This document shows positions 16,676 to 25,042 of a DNA stretch of 61,118 nt, piece after piece. Below the pieces are notes generated by a model. The model did no database searches and had not been told where the DNA came from. It saw only the letters and a list, made by a program, of their open reading frames with translations. This DNA is from CAYXDR01 sp046498185 (GTDB lineage: Bacteria; Desulfobacterota; DSM-4660; Desulfatiglandales; Desulfatiglandaceae), in contig JAWOBE010000196.1 in the NCBI GenBank assembly GCA_046498185.1, forward strand, positions 1 through 61,118, in the 5' to 3' direction. Positions within the stretch are counted from its first letter, which is position 1. Each line of letters opens with the position of its first letter. The position numbers were made by a program, and so were the translations under genes.

Positions 16676-18061
16676 ATGCACAGTTCTGATAAATCTTTGT
16701 GGTCAGCTTTCAGTTCGATTAAACTGGCTGTCGTATTGTTAATTTTGATCGCCTTGACCTCGATTGCAGGCACATTACTCCCCCAGCACGAGGGCGCTGC
16801 GCAGTTTATCAGCGGGCTGAATCCGGCCGTCCAAAGCATATGGCGCTTCATGGGCCTCGGCGACCTATATCATTCGTGGTGGTTCCGGCTCTTGCTTTTA
16901 GCGCTGGCCTTGAACTTGACCGTCTGCACCGTCAAACGGCTTCCCGGTGCGATCAGGATTTATCGAACGCCACTCAAAGCGGATATGCAGAAGCCATTCG
17001 AAAACCTTCCGGCGGATCAAACCGTTTCTTTCGCCGGCACTGCCACCGAAGCATCCAAAAAGGTTTCCGGCATTCTGAATAAGCGTTACTCCCGCACTGA
17101 CTATAAAGAATCAGGTGGCGGTCTCTTTTTCGCAGCTGAAAAAGGCCGTCTTTCCATTTTCGGGGTCCACATGGTTCATGCAAGTGTTCTGTTGATATTG
17201 GCAGGAGCGCTGATAGGATCCTTCCTGGGTTTCCAGGCATATGTCAACATCCCCGAAGGTAGCGCAATTGATACCGTATACCTCCGATCAACAAAAGAGC
17301 CTCTGAACCTTGGCTTCGTTGTGCAATGCAACGCTTTCAATGTCGAATTTTACGAAACCGGCCTACCGAAAGAATACCGGTCGGAACTCATTTTCATATC
17401 CGGAAACTCCGAGCCTGAAAAACGGGTGGTCAGGGTAAATCATCCAGTCGTTTATAACGGCGTCACCTTTTACCAGGCCACCTACGGCACCATGCCCGGA
17501 GGGGTGGTTCGATTGAAGGCTGCAAGGATTGACGAACCCGGCCTGGAAGAAATTTTTGAAGCGGCCCCGGGCGTCGAGACCCCACTGGCGGGCGGGGATG
17601 GCACGGTCCGAGTCCTGGACGTACGGGATCGATTTATCGATGAGGGAGCCGCCGTGCTTTTATCCGTCGATACTCCAGGGGAAAAAGAAATAAAATTCTG
17701 GATTTTCGAAAATCCTGAAGCCGTAAGATCCAGGCTGCCGGCACCGATGGCTCTTTCCCGCAAGTTTGATCCTTCGGCCGCCGAGCCCTTCCATTTTGAA
17801 TTCGTGGACATGGAGCGGCGTTATTACACCGGATTGCAGGCTAATAAAGACCCCGGTGTACCGCTGGTATGGATTGGATTTATAGTGATGATAGCGGGTT
17901 TTCTGCTTGCATTCTTTCATCCCCATCGAAGGATGCGCGTAAAGATTATGCCGGCACGCGGAGAAGCGTCGATAAGCATCACCGGCTGGTCCAAAAGAAA
18001 TCCAATCGGCCTGGAACGTGAGATCCAGACGGTACTCTCGGAAATCGCTCGAGGGGTTTAA
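16676..18061 (+). CDS. resB: Cytochrome c biogenesis protein ResB (Ccs1)
   Basis: Part of the system II cytochrome c maturation complex, which moves heme across the membrane and attaches it to apocytochromes. The 461 aa contain membrane helices at about 17-35, 62-80, 165-188 and 393-415, with a large periplasmic domain between the last two. Family hallmarks include SIAGTLLPQ near the first helix and NHPVVYNGVTFYQATYG in the periplasmic domain. It is divergent from the kinase gene and 20 bases ahead of ccsA, with which it forms the synthase. Presence of this pair implies the organism makes c-type cytochromes. Confidence 0.93.
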   Translation: MHSSDKSLWSAFSSIKLAVVLLILIALTSIAGTLLPQHEGAAQFISGLNPAVQSIWRFMGLGDLYHSWWFRLLLLALALNLTVCTVKRLPGAIRIYRTPLKADMQKPFENLPADQTVSFAGTATEASKKVSGILNKRYSRTDYKESGGGLFFAAEKGRLSIFGVHMVHASVLLILAGALIGSFLGFQAYVNIPEGSAIDTVYLRSTKEPLNLGFVVQCNAFNVEFYETGLPKEYRSELIFISGNSEPEKRVVRVNHPVVYNGVTFYQATYGTMPGGVVRLKAARIDEPGLEEIFEAAPGVETPLAGGDGTVRVLDVRDRFIDEGAAVLLSVDTPGEKEIKFWIFENPEAVRSRLPAPMALSRKFDPSAAEPFHFEFVDMERRYYTGLQANKDPGVPLVWIGFIVMIAGFLLAFFHPHRRMRVKIMPARGEASISITGWSKRNPIGLEREIQTVLSEIARGV

Positions 18062-18081
18062 ACCCGCGGAAGGAAGCATAT

Positions 18082-18927
18082 ATGATCAACAACATTATTT
18101 TTGGATATATAACATTTTTTTATTTCGGGGTTTTCATACTTTACCTGCTGATGCTGTTGACCGGACGACGGAGTCCAGGCAGGTTTGCGACAATGATTCT
18201 CGTCGCCACCATGATCGCTCATGCTGGTGGTATCTTGCTTAGATGGATCGAGTCCTACAAAATGGGCTTCGGACGTGCACCATTGTCCAATCTGTACGAA
18301 TCGCTGGTATTTTTTTCCTGGACGGTTGCCCTAGTTTATTCGCTTTTCGAACGTCGGACAAAAAATAAGTCGCTGGGTGTATTTGCCTCATTGATTGCCT
18401 TTCTAGCAATAGCTTATGCATCATTTTCTCCATCCATCAACGACCGGATCCAACCTTTGATTCCAGCACTTCAGAGCAATTGGCTGATCAGTCATGTAGT
18501 GACATGCTTCCTTGGCTATGCGGCATTCGCCCTTTCTTTCGGCCTCAGCATCATATACCTGATAAAATCTGATAGATCGATTGACCGAGCCCCTGAAGAC
18601 TCCCAGGCTTTCCGGTTCCCGGACCACAAAGTTATCGATGAATTGAACCATCAAATGGTGGCTTTCGGTTTCATAATGCTCACGCTGGGCATAATCACAG
18701 GTTCGGTTTGGGCGCATTCGGCCTGGGGGAGTTACTGGAGCTGGGATCCGAAAGAAACCTGGTCCCTTATCACATGGTTGGTCTACGCGGCCGTGCTTCA
18801 TTCGAGATTCACCAGGGGATGGCGTGGCAAACGCATTGCCTTGATGAACATATTCGGTTTTGCATGCGTTTTATTCACCTATTTCGGCGTCAATTACCTC
18901 GCGGGCCTTCACAGCTATGCAACATGA
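18082..18927 (+). CDS. ccsA: Cytochrome c biogenesis protein CcsA (ResC)
   Basis: A 281-aa multi-helix membrane protein of the heme-handling family, partner of ResB. The tryptophan-rich WWD-type motif is seen as WGSYWSWDPKETWSL (about 214-228), next to conserved histidines (SHVVTCFLGYAAF; HSRFTRGW). It presents heme at the outer face of the membrane for attachment to apocytochrome c. The ribosome site GGAAGG precedes ATG 18082, 20 bases after resB. Length is normal for short CcsA proteins. Confidence 0.94.
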   Translation: MINNIIFGYITFFYFGVFILYLLMLLTGRRSPGRFATMILVATMIAHAGGILLRWIESYKMGFGRAPLSNLYESLVFFSWTVALVYSLFERRTKNKSLGVFASLIAFLAIAYASFSPSINDRIQPLIPALQSNWLISHVVTCFLGYAAFALSFGLSIIYLIKSDRSIDRAPEDSQAFRFPDHKVIDELNHQMVAFGFIMLTLGIITGSVWAHSAWGSYWSWDPKETWSLITWLVYAAVLHSRFTRGWRGKRIALMNIFGFACVLFTYFGVNYLAGLHSYAT

Positions 18928-19009
18928 CCGAACGGTACTGACCCCTAAATCCACCTTTGATATTTCTCATCGAGAAATTAGATGGTGGATCAGGGTACCC
19001 TATTCACGC

Positions 19010-19038
19010 TTGACCCGGTGGTGTACTTCTTCTATACT
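19010..19038 (+). promoter_or_regulatory. Sigma-70-type promoter for the lytic transglycosylase gene
   Basis: The -35 TTGACC (19010-19015) and -10 TATACT (19033-19038) are separated by exactly 17 bases, each with one mismatch from consensus. Predicted transcription starts near 19045, about 155 bases before ATG 19201. Its position inside the upstream part of the open frame also supports starting the gene at 19201. Confidence 0.65.
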
Positions 19039-19200
19039 TGCGCTAATTCGATCTGCGGGCCGCACGTTGAAATTCAACCAATTAGAAGTGGAAACAAAGC
19101 GGTTTTTTCCAAAGCCCGGATTTTTCAGTACCCTACCGTGACCCGCATCACATTTGATCAGGGCCGGAAAATCCGCTTTTCGTTCCGCCGATGGAGAAAA

Positions 19201-21231
19201 ATGACTACTTACCGAGCAACACCCATTACAGCCGCCTGTGTATTTTTCTTGACACTTGTTTTGACGGCCGGTTGCGCGCCAGAACGCTACATAGTAGCAG
19301 ATGGTGAGCAAAAAGCTCTTTCCGGACTCTCATCACAAAGCGCAGACCGTGATGGTTCCTCTTCGGGAGAGTCGAAGCGGTTAGAGAATTATGAAAAACA
19401 TGGGACCACGACACATGGTGATTCTTCGAGGGCACTGCTGGATGACGCGTCTTCTTCCCCACACGCATCAACTACTCCAGGAGAACAGGGAAACCAGTAC
19501 TTCCTCGACTCCGCGATGGGGTTCTACCAGGCAGGCTATGAATTCTGGGAAGAGGGAGATATTGAAAACGCTCTGGATTCCCTTGATCAAGCCTATTCTC
19601 TTATTCTGAAAGTAGACCCCGAACAGGACCCGGTAATCCTTCAGCAGCGCGACGACCTCCGCGTAACCATAGCAAAAAGAATAATAGAGGTTTATGCCTC
19701 CAGGTTCACGGCGGTCAACGGGTCTCACCAGGCGATTCCCCTTGTTATGAACAGCCATGTTCAGAAAGCTCTTGACCTTTTCAAAGGAAAACACCGGAAA
19801 TTTTTTATAGATTCATACATCAGATCCGGTAAATTCCGCCCCTTCATCGTAGCCTCCCTTAAAGAAGCCGGCCTCCCGGAAGAGCTATCATGGCTGCCGC
19901 TCATCGAAAGCGGGTTCAAAGTGCGGGCATTGTCTCGTGCCAGAGCCCTCGGACTCTGGCAGTTCATTGCATCCACCGGTTACAAGTTCGGCTTAAAACG
20001 CGACCACTGGATCGACGAACGGATGGATCCGGGAAAAGCGACCTTGGCCGCTATTAACTATCTCAAAGAACTCCACCAAATTTTCGGGGACTGGACCACA
20101 GCCCTAGCAGCCTATAACTGCGGAGAAGGGCTGGTGCTTAGAAGGATCCGAACCCAGAAAGTAAATTACCTTGATAATTTTTGGGATCTCTACAAACGCC
20201 TACCGTCCGAAACCGCCTTCTATGTGCCGAAATTTCTGGCTGTGCTTCATATCGTTAACAATCCGGAAGCACACGGCTTCGACCTACCGCCGGTGGATGA
20301 AAAGATACCTGCCGAAACTGTACAAATGAACAAGCAGGTGAAGGTTTCGACGATTGCGAAACACATCGGTGTACCCGCAGATAAACTCATGGAACTCAAC
20401 GCTGAACTCAGGCAGGGCACAACCCCTCCCCGCCCTTACGATATCAAGGTGCCATCAGGAAAAGGCCAATTGTTGCTGGCTAAGCTGGAAGATATACCGA
20501 CATGGTCCCCACCGGTTCCAGCCTTTGCGACTCACAGGGTAGCCCGGGGAGAAACCCTTTCCAAAATTGCGAGAAAATACGGCACAAGCGTACGCAGCAT
20601 AAAGGCGATGAACAGGATTTCCAATTCCAATATCATAAGGATCGGCTCCAGATTGAAGATCCCGACATCCGCTTCAAGGGCTTCTTTGGCGGCGGCCCAG
20701 GGTAGTGGCAAGAAGGTTTCTTCCAGACAGACTTTCGTCACCCACAAGGTGGCGCGGGGTGAAACGCTTTCGACCATCGCCAGAAGATACGGCACAAGCG
20801 TCCGAGATATAATGAACGCAAACCACCTTTCCAGCACCAACATGATAAGGGCCGGAGCAAGATTGAAAATTCCGGCGTCCGGAAGTCGCGCATCTACGCC
20901 TGCAAGGCCCTCCAAATATGTCGTCAGGAAAGGCGACTCTTTATGGCTGATAGCACAACGTTTCGGAACCACAGTCAATGCAATACAAACTGCCAACGGA
21001 CTCAGAACCACCAGCATCAGCATAGGGCAGACACTTAACCTGCCCGCAAGAAGCGCCTCGGGTGCATCCAAGAAAGCAACGGCCACCCCCTATATGGTCC
21101 GCAAGGGAGATTCCCCTTACATCATCGCACAAAAGTACAGGATGGATCTTTCTGATTTTCTACGGCTGAACAAACTGACACCCCGAAGTACGATCTATCC
21201 GGGGCAAAAACTGCTGGTTAAAGCAGATTAA
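19201..21231 (+). CDS. Membrane-bound lytic murein transglycosylase (MltD-like) with LysM repeats, lipoprotein
   Basis: A 676-aa envelope enzyme that cleaves peptidoglycan glycan strands. The start is ATG 19201, with GGAG 5 bases before; it gives a lipoprotein signal with lipobox LTAGC. The longer frame to 18982 contains the promoter and is not coding. The SLT domain lies at about 200-330, with catalytic Glu in PLIESGF and the motifs RALGLWQFI and AAYNCGEG. A degenerate LysM (VSTIAKHIGVPADKL) is followed by four clear C-terminal LysM repeats, beginning THRVARGETL, THKVARGETL, KYVVRKGDSL and PYMVRKGDSP. The first two are almost identical at DNA level. A 12-bp terminator hairpin follows the stop directly. 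Confidence 0.93.
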   Translation: MTTYRATPITAACVFFLTLVLTAGCAPERYIVADGEQKALSGLSSQSADRDGSSSGESKRLENYEKHGTTTHGDSSRALLDDASSSPHASTTPGEQGNQYFLDSAMGFYQAGYEFWEEGDIENALDSLDQAYSLILKVDPEQDPVILQQRDDLRVTIAKRIIEVYASRFTAVNGSHQAIPLVMNSHVQKALDLFKGKHRKFFIDSYIRSGKFRPFIVASLKEAGLPEELSWLPLIESGFKVRALSRARALGLWQFIASTGYKFGLKRDHWIDERMDPGKATLAAINYLKELHQIFGDWTTALAAYNCGEGLVLRRIRTQKVNYLDNFWDLYKRLPSETAFYVPKFLAVLHIVNNPEAHGFDLPPVDEKIPAETVQMNKQVKVSTIAKHIGVPADKLMELNAELRQGTTPPRPYDIKVPSGKGQLLLAKLEDIPTWSPPVPAFATHRVARGETLSKIARKYGTSVRSIKAMNRISNSNIIRIGSRLKIPTSASRASLAAAQGSGKKVSSRQTFVTHKVARGETLSTIARRYGTSVRDIMNANHLSSTNMIRAGARLKIPASGSRASTPARPSKYVVRKGDSLWLIAQRFGTTVNAIQTANGLRTTSISIGQTLNLPARSASGASKKATATPYMVRKGDSPYIIAQKYRMDLSDFLRLNKLTPRSTIYPGQKLLVKAD

Positions 21232-21260
21232 TTTCCGTCCGGCGAATGCCGGACGGAAAA
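21232..21260 (+). terminator. Bidirectional terminator hairpin
   Basis: A perfect 12-base stem (21232-21243 with 21248-21259) with loop GAAT, bounded by T and A runs, lies between the convergent transglycosylase and larA genes. It can serve both strands. Confidence 0.85.
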
Positions 21261-21274
21261 GTTCATTTTATCCA

Positions 21275-22720
21275 TTAATCTTCAAGCATCGGTATTCCAT
21301 ACGGCCCTTCTTCTATAAACGCCATGGAAGGGGGTTTCCCTGCAAATTTTGGATGGTTGGCAGCATAAATCACGGCATTCTGAATCATCGCTTCGGCTTT
21401 ATCTCTTTCGGTCTTGTAACCTGCTTCAACATCGATGAAATCCCATCCATTCTGTCCGGGTATAATGTGGTAGTTTTCTGGGGTTATCTGCGGAGCACAA
21501 TAAATCATGCCCTCTTCTCCAACTTTCCTGATCGGTTTACCCCACATCTCGGGCTCCCACTGATCCTTGGTGAATTTCCAGCTGGGATGCTGCATAATAT
21601 CCAGAAAACCCTGGGGGCCCAGGATCTTAAACAGATGCAGCAATGTAAGATATTCCTGGGAGCCTATCGGGCGGACATCGCAGTTATTCGCCGCTATCAA
21701 CATGAAACCCTTGTCCTTGACCGCCGGTATCGCACCCACGGCCGCCTTTACGCTTTGATAATGATCGCGCCCGACATAACCTGCATGGGTGAGTACAATG
21801 TCGAAGGATTCCTGGATCGGAATCTTCACGAACTCGTTCATGGCCTCGAAGGCGGCCTCGTGCGCCTTGAAAAGATCGCCGGCGTAAACCCCGGTTATTG
21901 AAAGGGTGTGGTCAAGAGTGGTTGATATCATGAAGTCCACACCAACGGTCTCCGCCACTTCCACGGCTTCCTGATGGCATGGATTTCCCTCCAGAACCAG
22001 GTTCGTCGAATTTGGATGCTCCAGGAATTCGACACTGTGGAACTTCTCTATGGTCTTGGTATTGACAAGCGCAGGACAAACGGCCTTCCTTCCGCCGGAA
22101 ATGCCGGTCATAAAATGGGCTTCAACCAACCCTGACACAATTTTTACATCTGAATCATAAAAAACCCTATTCAAATAAACCTCGGTGTCTTTGCTCGTTT
22201 TAGCAGCCAGCACAAGGCTCGACCAGTCTTCGCAGTCGTGATCCACAATCCGGTAATTGTCGACAATATCCTGACCGTACATGCGGATGCGTTCTTCGAG
22301 CGTGCTGGGCCTGTGCATACCGTTTCCAATCACTAGCACGATGTTCGTCCTAACCACCCCGGCACGTTCGATTATTTCCATCAGCGGCTGAAGTATTCCG
22401 CTTTCCCCGCTGTAAGGGACAGGCCTGGTTATATCAGAAACCGTAATGCAAACTGTCAAATCCTGAACCGGCTTATTCAGCTTTTCAGCCTTGTTCCGTA
22501 TTATCTCCGAAAGCCGCGGAGACCCTATTGGGTTTTCGAGTGCAGCTGCAATCTCGTTTTTCGAACTGGCCAGGCACGGCATAGGCTTCATTTTGAGGCT
22601 TTCACACCCGGCGGGGACGGACACATCCAGGAACTCTTCCCCGAATTCGACTTGGATCCGCTTCCAGTTTCCAGTGTCCGCTCCGGCTATTATACGGGCC
22701 ACATCTTCTCTCATCGGCAA
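21275..22720 (-). CDS. larA: Nickel-dependent lactate racemase family protein (LarA)
   Basis: A 481-aa LarA-family isomerase. Known members racemise lactate or isomerise other 2-hydroxy acids and sugars, using a nickel-pincer nucleotide bound to a lysine. Conserved elements are SDITRPVP (about 110-118), GNGMHRPS with the first catalytic His (about 150), and EAHFMTGISGGRKAVCPA (about 200-217) carrying the second His and the cofactor-binding Lys. It is longer than LarA of lactobacilli by some 50 residues, chiefly at the C-terminus. It has its own promoter (22879-22908) and an upstream leader with a hairpin and palindrome. It lies on the same strand as the second TAXI module. Cofactor-making larB, larC and larE are not in the window. 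The substrate is unknown. Confidence 0.9.
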   Translation of the reverse strand: MPMREDVARIIAGADTGNWKRIQVEFGEEFLDVSVPAGCESLKMKPMPCLASSKNEIAAALENPIGSPRLSEIIRNKAEKLNKPVQDLTVCITVSDITRPVPYSGESGILQPLMEIIERAGVVRTNIVLVIGNGMHRPSTLEERIRMYGQDIVDNYRIVDHDCEDWSSLVLAAKTSKDTEVYLNRVFYDSDVKIVSGLVEAHFMTGISGGRKAVCPALVNTKTIEKFHSVEFLEHPNSTNLVLEGNPCHQEAVEVAETVGVDFMISTTLDHTLSITGVYAGDLFKAHEAAFEAMNEFVKIPIQESFDIVLTHAGYVGRDHYQSVKAAVGAIPAVKDKGFMLIAANNCDVRPIGSQEYLTLLHLFKILGPQGFLDIMQHPSWKFTKDQWEPEMWGKPIRKVGEEGMIYCAPQITPENYHIIPGQNGWDFIDVEAGYKTERDKAEAMIQNAVIYAANHPKFAGKPPSMAFIEEGPYGIPMLED

Positions 22721-22790
22721 TCCTCCAAAATGTTGTTACAAATAACGGCGGCAAGCTGGTTTCCATCCGGAAATGGTCCTTTTGCCCACT

Positions 22791-22847
22791 GTGTTTAAAC
22801 ACCAATACGGGCAGGCGGCCGAACCCTATTTTCAGGCCGCTTGCCCG
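22791..22847 (-). promoter_or_regulatory. larA leader: 13-bp hairpin and 12-bp palindrome
   Basis: In the predicted larA leader there is a stem of 13 bases (22808-22820 with 22835-22847, one G-T pair), followed toward the gene by the perfect palindrome GTGTTTAAACAC (22791-22802). The palindrome could be a repressor site and the hairpin an attenuator or mRNA stabiliser. No T-run follows the hairpin. Function is inferred from position only. Confidence 0.45.
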
Positions 22848-22878
22848 AAGGTATTACACCTATAATATCTGTATATGG

Positions 22879-22908
22879 ATAATATGGTAACGTGTAGATG
22901 GGTGTCAA
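22879..22908 (-). promoter_or_regulatory. Sigma-70-type promoter for larA
   Basis: On the minus strand, TTGACA (22908-22903, perfect) and TATTAT (22884-22879, one mismatch) are spaced by 18 bases. Transcription would start near 22872, giving a leader of about 150 bases to ATG 22720. Confidence 0.65.
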
Positions 22909-23244
22909 CTATGAACTGGAACCCCGTCAACGACGCCGACAAGAAAGATTTTGACAGGAACGTTCTTCAGACAGATCGCACTTTAAAAGCGCTCCCACAC
23001 TGCCGTATGAGAATTTTGTTTTTAATGTTCTGTGGGAGCGGATTGTATCCGCGAAATCCTCTTGCCCGGTTCAATACCCCGGAGGGGTCAGCACAGCGAA
23101 TTTAACTGGGCTTGTCCGCTTCAAGACCCGAAAAGATTTTGCATCGCGCCAAGTCGCCTGCGGCGCAATTCAAGATTCCAAATTTTTTCCTGAAGACGTT
23201 AAACGCTTGTAGGAGCGACGTCGATCTCCCCTACCTTCATCTCT

Positions 23245-23281
23245 CGTTGTCGTTGTCGTAATCGTTGTCGTAATCGGCTGT
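23245..23281 (+). repeat. Interspersed CGTTGTCGTAATCG-type repeat, copy 2
   Basis: This 37-base run is identical to 3418-3454 apart from one base. Both lie in spacers next to LarA-family genes, on the 3' side of the LarA-like gene and upstream of larA. Confidence 0.75.
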
Positions 23282-23406
23282 TTTTCAGGTAGTTCTTTTT
23301 TCCTCCAGCTAACAGCTAATGGCTAATCCCTCATGTTCTGTGGGAGTAAAGAATCGAGGTCGGGGTCCTATCGGGGTCGAGTTTAGATCCCGGATGGACC
23401 CTAAGT

Positions 23407-25029
23407 CTATTCCATTTCCCTGTCCCGCAAGATTCTTCTCAGCACTTTTCCTACCGGGGTTTTCGGGATTTCATCAATGAACTCCACCTCCCGGATTTTC
23501 TTATACGGGGCAATTCTCTCTGCGCAGAAGGAAACAAGCTCTTCTTTGCTGACACTGCTTCCCGGATTCAACACAACATAGGCTTTCGGAATTTCTCCGG
23601 CGGAAGGATCCGGCTTCCCTACAACAGCGCATTCCTTGACCGACGGGTGCTCATATATCGCCGCCTCCACCTCGGCAGGCGCTATTGTATATCCTTTATA
23701 GAGAATCGTTTCTTTTTTACGATCAACGATACTGAAATAGCCCTCATCGTCTATCACGGCAAGGTCCCCTGTATAAAGCCAGCCGTCGCGCAAAATTTCT
23801 GCGGTTTCCTCCGGCGCGTTCAAATAACCTTTCATTACCTGAGGACCCCTTATCACGAGTTCCCCGATTTCCCCGGGCGGCATTTCCATCACGCCATTCA
23901 GCTGATCCACGATACGGGCATCCGTATCGATTACCGGAATTCCGATGGTTCCGGTCTTGATTTTTCCCGGGGGAGAGCTGTGAGTTTCGGGCGAAGCCTC
24001 ACTCAAACCGTAACCCAGAACCATCTCCACTCCGGCAATCCGTTCCCACCGCTCCCTGATCTCGGGCGCAACCGGCATGGCTCCTGCCTTGACATATTTA
24101 AGGCTCGAAATATCATACTTTTCTATCAGCGGGTTAAGCGCCAGCGAGGCAAAAAGCGAGGCAGCCCCGTAAAGCACCGTGGCTTTCTCACGTTCAATGG
24201 TCTCCAGCAGTTCCTTCGCATCGAAACGCGGGATGATCAAAACCTTTGATCCACAATACACCGGAGAATTGACACAGGTAGACCCTCCCCAGCTATGGTA
24301 GAAGGGCAAAAGCCCTATAACAACGTCGTTTTCGGTCCATCCGAACCAATCGACATTCTGCAAAGCGTTGGCGACGAGATTTTTGTGGGTGAGCATCACC
24401 CCTTTCGGTAAACCTGTGGTGCCACCGGTATACACGATAACCGCCACATCTTTTCGGGGATCTCCACTGAAAACCGGGGGGTCCGGCCTATAATCCGAAA
24501 AAACCTTATCAAGACTTAAAGCACCCTCGGCTTCGCCATCCACGACGATTATGTGTTCGACGGAGCTACCGGCTGTATTCCCGGCCACCAGAGGGTAGCG
24601 CTCCATATCGGTGATAACCACTTTGCTCCCGGTATCCCGGAACTGGTGTCTCAATTCGTTCTGCCGATAGAGAGGGTTGGTGGTCGTGACGGTTGCGCCT
24701 GACTTGAGTATGCCGTAATAACCCAGGACGAATTCGAGGCCGTTTGGAAGAAACAATATCACCCTGTCTCCGATGCCTACCTGGAAAGAATTCAGGCACG
24801 AAGCCAACCTGCTCGAAAGCTCGTCAAGTCGACTGTAGGTCAAATGTCGATCTCTGCACGCAAAGGCGATGCGCTCCGGCCATTTCCGGGCCGCTTCACT
24901 TAGAAACCCGAAAAGCGGAATATCGGGGTAATCCAGGTTGACCGGAACATTTTCCGGCCAAACCTTGAACCACGGCCGATCCGCGGGTACTCGATATTTC
25001 TCAGGTTGCTCTATTCCGGAATCATTCAT
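23407..25029 (-). CDS. Long/medium-chain-type acyl-CoA synthetase (AMP-binding)
   Basis: A 540-aa adenylate-forming ligase that makes acyl-CoA from a free acid, ATP and CoA. The start is ATG 25029 (MNDSGIEQPEKY), with GAGGAGG 8 bases before; the open frame to 25059 would begin inside the permease gene. The P-loop is YTGGTTGLPKGVMLTH, followed by GYGLSEASPETH, YTGDLAVIDDEGYFSIVDRK (in part) and the C-terminal KTPVGKVLRRIL with the catalytic Lys. It begins 14 bases after the stop of the second TRAP permease, so the imported acid is probably its substrate. It is not closely similar to the ligase at 5022-6620 outside the shared motifs. Confidence 0.92.
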   Translation of the reverse strand: MNDSGIEQPEKYRVPADRPWFKVWPENVPVNLDYPDIPLFGFLSEAARKWPERIAFACRDRHLTYSRLDELSSRLASCLNSFQVGIGDRVILFLPNGLEFVLGYYGILKSGATVTTTNPLYRQNELRHQFRDTGSKVVITDMERYPLVAGNTAGSSVEHIIVVDGEAEGALSLDKVFSDYRPDPPVFSGDPRKDVAVIVYTGGTTGLPKGVMLTHKNLVANALQNVDWFGWTENDVVIGLLPFYHSWGGSTCVNSPVYCGSKVLIIPRFDAKELLETIEREKATVLYGAASLFASLALNPLIEKYDISSLKYVKAGAMPVAPEIRERWERIAGVEMVLGYGLSEASPETHSSPPGKIKTGTIGIPVIDTDARIVDQLNGVMEMPPGEIGELVIRGPQVMKGYLNAPEETAEILRDGWLYTGDLAVIDDEGYFSIVDRKKETILYKGYTIAPAEVEAAIYEHPSVKECAVVGKPDPSAGEIPKAYVVLNPGSSVSKEELVSFCAERIAPYKKIREVEFIDEIPKTPVGKVLRRILRDREME

Positions 25030-25042
25030 CTTTTTCGCCTCC

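Larger units (their letters stand above)
22721..23406. other. Repeat-rich spacer and larA leader
   Basis: There are 686 bases between larA and the acyl-CoA ligase, with no convincing gene. The left part (22721-22908) is the larA leader and promoter. The right part holds a GCTCCCACA/TGTGGGAGC inverted pair (22991-22999 and 23031-23039), a second GTTCTGTGGGAG at about 23336, the repeat shared with the typA spacer (23245-23281), and short imperfect hairpins. It looks like an accumulation of small interspersed elements. Confidence 0.65.

Noticed and set aside
16393..16851. N-terminal extension of the histidine kinase frame
   Set aside because: No domain character, Cys-rich mixed composition, and good ribosome sites exist at 16392 and 16473.
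22875..23105. 76-aa frame in the larA spacer
   Set aside because: It overlaps the larA promoter and repeat units and has no family character.
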